Below, in pieces: positions 59,753 to 64,000 of a stretch of 64,000 nucleotides of DNA. Every line of letters begins with the position of its first letter. Positions within the stretch are counted from its first letter, which is position 1. Location: assembly GCF_900129855.1 (NCBI RefSeq), contig NZ_LT670819.1:8618001-8682000 (forward strand), read 5' to 3'. Made by a program: the position numbers and the translations under genes. This DNA is from Streptomyces sp. 3214.6. GTDB lineage: Bacteria > Actinomycetota > Actinomycetes > Streptomycetales > Streptomycetaceae. A model generated the notes under the pieces. It worked only from the letters and a program-made list of their open reading frames with translations. It was not told the DNA's origin and searched no databases.

Positions 59753-60244
59753 GTGACCGACAGCAGCAAGAGGCCCCTCGCCGTGTTCGACCTGGACAAC
59801 ACCCTCGCCGACACGGCCCACCGCCAGCGGTTCCTGGAGCGCGCACCGCGCGACTGGACCGCGTTCTTCGCGGCAGCGCCGCAGGACCCGCCGATCCCGG
59901 AGGGCATCGCGCTGGCGCTGGCCCACGCCGAGGAGTGCGAGGTCGTCTACCTCACCGGCCGGCCCGAGCGCTGCCGCCGGGACACGCTGGAGTGGCTCGC
60001 CGCGCAGGGTCTGCCGGAGGGGCGCGTCCACATGCGACGCAACGACGACCGCAGGCCCGCCCGGCGCACCAAGCTGGAGATCCTCAAGCGGCTCGCCGGC
60101 ACCCGGGAGATCCGGGTGCTGGTCGACGACGACGAGTTGGTCTGCGCGGACGCCGAACGGGCGGGATTCACCGTCGTACGGGCGCGCTGGACCGCCCCTT
60201 CCGCCGCGCTGGAGACCGCGCAGGAGCGGGAGGGGCGGACCTGA
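59753..60244 (+). CDS. HAD-superfamily phosphatase (polynucleotide-phosphatase-like)
   Basis: A 163-residue HAD hydrolase. Motif I is VFDLDNTLADT (about 12-22) with nucleophile Asp and acid Asp; YLTGRPERCR is motif II (Thr), K102-region TKLEILKRL motif III, and VLVDDDELVCADA motif IV. The short cap-less form resembles the phosphatase half of polynucleotide kinase/phosphatase-type or acid phosphatase domains. GTG 59753 follows AGGGTGAG; GTG 59744 is an alternative. It converges on dodecin with a 6-base gap. Confidence 0.85.
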   Translation: MTDSSKRPLAVFDLDNTLADTAHRQRFLERAPRDWTAFFAAAPQDPPIPEGIALALAHAEECEVVYLTGRPERCRRDTLEWLAAQGLPEGRVHMRRNDDRRPARRTKLEILKRLAGTREIRVLVDDDELVCADAERAGFTVVRARWTAPSAALETAQEREGRT

Positions 60245-60250
60245 GAGCCG

Positions 60251-60466
60251 TCAGTCGGACTCCTCCAGCCGGAAACCGACCTTCAGGCCCACCTGCCAGT
60301 GCTGGATCTGCCCGTCCTCGATCTGGCCGCGCACCTGGGTCACCTCGAACCAGTCCAGGTTGCGCAGGGTCTGCGAGGCACGGCTGATCCCGTTGCGGAC
60401 CGCCTGGTCGACGCTGTCGGGCGACGTACCGACGATCTCCGTGACCCGGTAGGTGTGGTTCGACAT
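60251..60466 (-). CDS. Dodecin (flavin/CoA-binding dodecamer)
   Basis: A 71-residue dodecin. NHTYRVTEIVGTSPDSVDQA at the start, ASQTLRNLDWFEVTQVRGQI with the flavin-stacking Trp, and QHWQVGLKVGF near the end match the family. It buffers or stores flavins in the cytosol. ATG 60466 has GGAGAGGAG upstream; a frame extension of 14 residues before it is not conserved. It lies downstream of egtD on the same strand, 82 bases away. Confidence 0.95.
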   Translation of the reverse strand: MSNHTYRVTEIVGTSPDSVDQAVRNGISRASQTLRNLDWFEVTQVRGQIEDGQIQHWQVGLKVGFRLEESD

Positions 60467-60548
60467 GCGGGTGCTCCTCTCCGCCGTGACGGCTGTGTCA
60501 CGCGTCACTCCACCGTGCCTCAGTCCGCCGTGGAGCGCGAGCCGTCCG

Positions 60549-61511
60549 TCACCGCACCGTGCTCAGCGACAGGGCGAAGCGGCCCTGGGCGTCGGTCCAC
60601 CAGTGGGTCAGCTCCAGTCCGGCGGCGGACAGTTCCGCGCGTACGCCCTCCTCCCGGAACTTCGCCGACACCTCGGTGCGCAGTTCCTCGCCGGCCGCGA
60701 AGTCGACGGCGAGGTCGAGCGCGGGCACCTTCACGGTCTGCGCCGTACGGGAGCGCAGTCGCATCTCTATCCACTCGTGCTCCGGGTCCCAGAGCGCGAC
60801 GTGGTCGAACGCGCCGGGGTCGAAGTCGGCGCCCAGTTCACGGTTGACGACGGCCAGGACGTTCTTGTCGAACAGGGCCGTCACCCCGGCCGCGTCGTCG
60901 TACGCCCGCACCAGCACACCCTCGTCCTTGACGAGGTCCGTGCCGAGCAGCAACGCGTCGCCCGGCGCGAGCAGCGCGCGCACCGAGGCGAGGAACACCG
61001 CGCGCTCGGCCGGCAACAGGTTGCCGATCGTGCCGCCGAGGAAGGCGACCAGGCGCGGGCCCGGAGTGTCCGGCAGGGCCAACCGCGCGGTGAAGTCGGC
61101 GATCAGGGCGTGGACGGTCAGCCGCGGCCGCTCGGCGATCAGGGCCTGCCCGGCCTGGGTGAGGGCGCTCTCGCTGACGTCGACGGGCACATAGGTGTCC
61201 AGTTCCGTCAGCGCGTCGATCAGGTAGCGGGTCTTCTCCGAGGAGCCCGAGCCGAGCTCGACGAGGGTGCGGGCGCGGGCCGCCGCCGCGATCTCGCCGG
61301 CCCGGGCCACGAGGATCTCGCGCTCGGCGCGGGTCGGATAGTACTCGGGCAGTTCGGTGATCCGCTCGAACAGCTCGCTGCCGTGGGCGTCGTAGAACCA
61401 CTTGGGCGGCAGCGTCTTGGGGGTGGCGGTCAGGCCGCGCCGGACGTCGGCGCGCAGGGCGGCGTCCGTGGCGTCCTCGGGGAGGGTGCGGGTGATGTGG
61501 AACGGGCTCAC
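60549..61511 (-). CDS. egtD: L-histidine N-alpha-methyltransferase
   Basis: A 320-residue SAM enzyme that trimethylates histidine to hercynine, the first step of ergothioneine synthesis. The block LPPKWFYDAHGSELFERIT (about 37-55), the SAM loop LVELGSGSSEKTRYL (about 85-99), FLGGTIGNLL, and the end block THWWTDAQGRFALSL agree with EgtD. The GTG start overlaps the egtC stop by 4 bases. Last gene of the egtABCD operon. Confidence 0.96.
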   Translation of the reverse strand: MSPFHITRTLPEDATDAALRADVRRGLTATPKTLPPKWFYDAHGSELFERITELPEYYPTRAEREILVARAGEIAAAARARTLVELGSGSSEKTRYLIDALTELDTYVPVDVSESALTQAGQALIAERPRLTVHALIADFTARLALPDTPGPRLVAFLGGTIGNLLPAERAVFLASVRALLAPGDALLLGTDLVKDEGVLVRAYDDAAGVTALFDKNVLAVVNRELGADFDPGAFDHVALWDPEHEWIEMRLRSRTAQTVKVPALDLAVDFAAGEELRTEVSAKFREEGVRAELSAAGLELTHWWTDAQGRFALSLSTVR

Positions 61512-62299
61512 GTGCCGGTCTCCTTGCGGGGTGCGGATGCCACGTCCGGGCTCGGGTCCTTGAGAGGGGTGAGCAGGACGTCGGCGCGGCTCGCCGCGAG
61601 CAGGGTGCGGTCGGGGACCTCCTGCCAGCGCGGATCGTCGTCGTAGGGTTCGGAGGCCACGACCGTGCCCCGGCCGGGCTCCGCCAGATACCAGAGGGTG
61701 TCGCCCCAGGCGGTCGCCGTGATGGTCTCGCCGTTGGTGAGGAGCAGGTTGAGCCGGGAGCCGGGGGCCGCCGCGGCGACCTCGACCACCGTGTCCGTCA
61801 GCGCCTGACTCTCCGTGTCCCCGCCGCGCAGCCGGGCCAGGACCAGCGCCCACACGAACGCCGAGTCGTTGCGGGCCTCCATCGACAGCAGCTCGGCGGC
61901 CGGCAGGGAGCCGGTGAGCGGTTCCAGCGAGCGCGGCCAGCCCGCCACCGCTCCGTTGTGGCTGAACAGCCAGCTCCCGGCCGCGTACGGAGCCGCCGCG
62001 GCCTCCGCGTCGGCCCCGGCCAGCGTCGCGTCGCGGACGGCGGCCAGCAGTGCCCGGCTGCGCACGACCCGGGCGAGGTCGGCGAAGGACAGGTCGGCCC
62101 AGATGGGCCCGGCCCGGCGGTAACGCGCCGGCACCGGATCCCCCTCGGCGTACCAACCCACCCCGAAACCGTCGGCGTTGACCGTGCCGTACCGCTGCCG
62201 GCGTGGTGCCCACGACTGGCGGTACAGGGCGTGCGGGGGCTCCACGAGGAGCCGGCCGAGTGGCTCCTCGTGGCCCAGATAGGCGAGATGACGGCACAT
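61508..62299 (-). CDS. egtC: Gamma-glutamyl-hercynylcysteine sulfoxide hydrolase (class II amidotransferase fold)
   Basis: A 263-residue Ntn hydrolase. The N-terminal nucleophile is Cys2 in MCRHLAYLG, with NADGFGVGWY and the FSHNGAVAG block typical of class II glutaminase folds. It removes the gamma-glutamyl group from the EgtB product. The start shares one base with the egtB stop. I start it at ATG 62299, as Cys2 must be N-terminal. Confidence 0.96.
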   Translation of the reverse strand: MCRHLAYLGHEEPLGRLLVEPPHALYRQSWAPRRQRYGTVNADGFGVGWYAEGDPVPARYRRAGPIWADLSFADLARVVRSRALLAAVRDATLAGADAEAAAAPYAAGSWLFSHNGAVAGWPRSLEPLTGSLPAAELLSMEARNDSAFVWALVLARLRGGDTESQALTDTVVEVAAAAPGSRLNLLLTNGETITATAWGDTLWYLAEPGRGTVVASEPYDDDPRWQEVPDRTLLAASRADVLLTPLKDPSPDVASAPRKETGT

Positions 62300-63690
62300 C
62301 AGGCGGCCCCGGCCGAGCGGGCGGTGCGGAACCCGGAGAAGATCTGCCGCCTGATCGGGTAGTCCCAGTTGCGGAACGTGCCCCGGCAGGCCACCGGGTC
62401 CACCGCGAACGAACCGCCGCGCAGCACCTTGTACTCGGGGCCGAAGAACACCTCCGAGTACTCCTTGTACGGGAACATCCGGAACCCGGGGTACGGGAGG
62501 AAGTCGCCGGCCGTCCACTCCCATACGTCGCCGATCAACTGCCGTACCCCGAGCGGGGATTCACCGGCCGGGTAGCTGCCGGCCGGAGCCGGGCGCAGAT
62601 GGCGCTGGCCCAGGTTGGCGTGCTCGGGGCCGGGATCGGCGTCGCCCCACGGGTAGCGCATCGAGCCGCCGGTCACCGGGTCGAAGCGGGCCGCCTTCTC
62701 CCACTCGGGCTCGGTGGGCAGCCGGCGTCCGGCCCAGCGGGCGTAGGCGTCGGCCTCGTACCAGCACACGTGCAGCACCGGCTCGTCGGGCGGGACCACC
62801 TCGGTGACCCCGAAGCGGCGGCGCAGCCACTGCCCGCCGTCGCGCCGCCAGAACAGCGGGGTGTGGATGCCGTGCCCGCGGATGTGCGCCCAGCCCTCCT
62901 TCGTCCACCAGCGCTCCTCGTCGTAGCCGCCGTCCTCGATGAACGCCTGGTACGCGGCGTTCGTCACCGGGGTGGTGTCGATGTGGAAGGCCGCCACCTC
63001 CCGCTGGTGCGCGGGCCGTTCGTTGTCCAGCGCCCAGGGTTCGCCGGACGTGCCCATCGTGAACGGGCCGCCGGGGACGAGGACTTCGGACGGGCCGGCG
63101 AACAACGGCACCGGGTCGGGGTCGGGGGCGGTCAGGGCCTGCGGGCCGGTGCGGAGCTGATGGGTGATCAGCATCGTCTCGTCGTGCTGCTGTTCGTGCT
63201 GGGCGATCATCCCGAAGGCGAAGCCGGCCTCCGTCAGCCGGGTGCCCTGGAAGTCGGCCGACTCCAGCACGTCCATCACCCGGCCGCGCACCTCCGCCGC
63301 GTACTGGCGGGCCTCGGCGGGCGGCAGCAGCGGCAGCGAGGGCCGTTCGGCGCGCGAGTGCTCGAAGGCGTCGTACAGGCCGTCGATCTCGGGGCGCATC
63401 GCCTCACGGCCGGCCACCGCGCGCAGCAGCCACAGCTCCTCCTGGTTGCCGATGTGCGCGAGGTCCCACACCAGCGGGGACATCAGCGGGGAGTGCTGGG
63501 CGGTGAGGTCGGGCTCCTCCACGCAGCTCGTCAGCAGCGTGGTGCGCTCCCGGGCCGTGGTGAGCGAGGCGAGCACGCGGGCGCGGAGGGTCTCCGCGTC
63601 CGGGGCGGCCGCAGCGTCCCCGGCCGACTCGACGGCCGGCGCGGGCTCGGTGTCCAGTGCGGCCTCGGTGTCCAGTGCGGGCTCGGTCAT
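62299..63690 (-). CDS. egtB: Hercynine oxygenase (iron(II)-dependent sulfoxide synthase)
   Basis: A 463-residue protein: N-terminal DinB-like part with iron ligands in VWDLAHIGNQEELW (His) and AQHEQQHDETML (His-x3-His), then an FGE-sulfatase-like part with PVTNAAYQAFI, RLPTEPEWEKAARF and VLRGGSFAVD. It joins hercynine and gamma-glutamylcysteine with oxygen. The start is ATG 63690; the first 30 residues contain a short repeat LDTEPA/LDTEAA and are not conserved. The ATG overlaps the egtA stop. Confidence 0.96.
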   Translation of the reverse strand: MTEPALDTEAALDTEPAPAVESAGDAAAAPDAETLRARVLASLTTARERTTLLTSCVEEPDLTAQHSPLMSPLVWDLAHIGNQEELWLLRAVAGREAMRPEIDGLYDAFEHSRAERPSLPLLPPAEARQYAAEVRGRVMDVLESADFQGTRLTEAGFAFGMIAQHEQQHDETMLITHQLRTGPQALTAPDPDPVPLFAGPSEVLVPGGPFTMGTSGEPWALDNERPAHQREVAAFHIDTTPVTNAAYQAFIEDGGYDEERWWTKEGWAHIRGHGIHTPLFWRRDGGQWLRRRFGVTEVVPPDEPVLHVCWYEADAYARWAGRRLPTEPEWEKAARFDPVTGGSMRYPWGDADPGPEHANLGQRHLRPAPAGSYPAGESPLGVRQLIGDVWEWTAGDFLPYPGFRMFPYKEYSEVFFGPEYKVLRGGSFAVDPVACRGTFRNWDYPIRRQIFSGFRTARSAGAA

Positions 63691-64000
63691 GTGCGGAGGT
63701 CCTTCCCGTACGCGCGGGTGTCCGTGCCGCGCAGGCGGTCGAGCTGGTCGTCGGCGGGGGTGCGGCCCTTGAGGACGTAGCGGTCGAAGTAGTCCGTCAC
63801 CGCGTCCATGACGCCGTCGTCGGCGCCGAGGCGGGGCAGGGCCCGCAGCGCCGTGGTGAAGCAGGCGACGGCGACCTCGTGCAGCTCGGGGTCGGCCAGC
63901 CCGTAGCGGGCCGCGTCGATCCACAGCGGATTGTGCGGGGCCGGCAGCGGCTGGGCGCGCTCCGCCAGCGGCTTCACGGTGCGGTAGGCGTTCTCGGCCG
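63687..64000 (-). CDS. egtA: Glutamate-cysteine ligase, C-terminal end (cut by window edge)
   Basis: The last 103 residues of a protein whose start lies beyond the window. They read AYRTVKPLAERA, then PLWIDAARYGLADPELHEVA and a helical end with DYFDRYVLKGRTPADD, as in EgtA, the actinobacterial glutamate-cysteine ligase that supplies gamma-glutamylcysteine for ergothioneine. The stop overlaps egtB (ATGA). The identification rests on both this end and the operon. Confidence 0.88.
   Translation of the reverse strand, partial: AENAYRTVKPLAERAQPLPAPHNPLWIDAARYGLADPELHEVAVACFTTALRALPRLGADDGVMDAVTDYFDRYVLKGRTPADDQLDRLRGTDTRAYGKDLRT

Overview
The window is chromosomal DNA from a high-GC actinomycete, almost certainly a Streptomyces. 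The evidence is a very high third-position GC, frequent GTG/TTG starts, many ATGA-type translational overlaps, and a gene set and order that (from memory, not searched) resembles the S. coelicolor SCO0910 to SCO0990 stretch: egtABCD, a second sdhCAB, olsB-olsA, rmdA and the SCO0930 lipoprotein. I see no rRNA, tRNA, insertion sequence, prophage, CRISPR array or PKS/NRPS cluster. About 64 protein genes are supported.

Layout. 1-3.8 kb: the end of a drug-type MFS exporter, a TetR regulator with a perfect palindromic operator, panD, a small GNAT protein and an Asp/Glu-racemase relative. 3.8-11.8 kb: the most unusual region, a four-gene minus-strand operon with every junction overlapping. It encodes an alpha/beta hydrolase, a caspase-like/VMAP-C protein, a MoxR-type AAA+ ATPase and a 1363-residue protein that joins a vWA (SAV_2336-type) region to a complete but motif-eroded Z1 NTPase. 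It reads as a vWA-MoxR-VMAP type conflict (defence or programmed-death) system with a new partner. 12-20.9 kb: 6-phosphogluconate dehydrogenase, an Rpf/LysM/M23 cell-wall enzyme, a DMT permease, a FhuF-type Fe-S protein, glgA(glgM)-glgC for maltosyl-phosphate/glycogen synthesis, and a wax-ester-synthase family acyltransferase.

20.9-31.4 kb: metabolic genes, including two odd oxidoreductase-region proteins (a zinc-ribbon SDR without the catalytic Tyr, and an HD-like protein with Asp changed to Pro), an unrecognised 57-residue peptide gene, an amidase, and a FadR-family regulator with operator sites in front of a four-gene operon that looks like non-phosphorylative L-fucose (6-deoxyhexose) catabolism. 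31.4-45.3 kb: signalling and envelope functions. These are a SpoIIE-type phosphatase, an Fpg/Nei glycosylase, a sigma factor with its zinc anti-sigma factor, CapA-like, Usp, polysaccharide deacetylase, a sortase, a convergent pair of related surface proteins, DUF4239 and proline-rich membrane proteins, and the SCO0930-type lipoprotein.

45.5-64 kb: a DUF574-type methyltransferase coupled to the GGDEF-EAL protein RmdA, two LysR regulators, a probably leaderless sdhCAB operon, an ornithine-lipid pair (olsB-olsA), an SDR and a luciferase-like monooxygenase, a cysteine-free L32 ribosomal paralogue with a well-placed Zur-type box, dodecin, and the ergothioneine operon egtABCD, whose first gene runs off the end of the window. 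All functional calls are from sequence reading and remembered family motifs; no searches were run.
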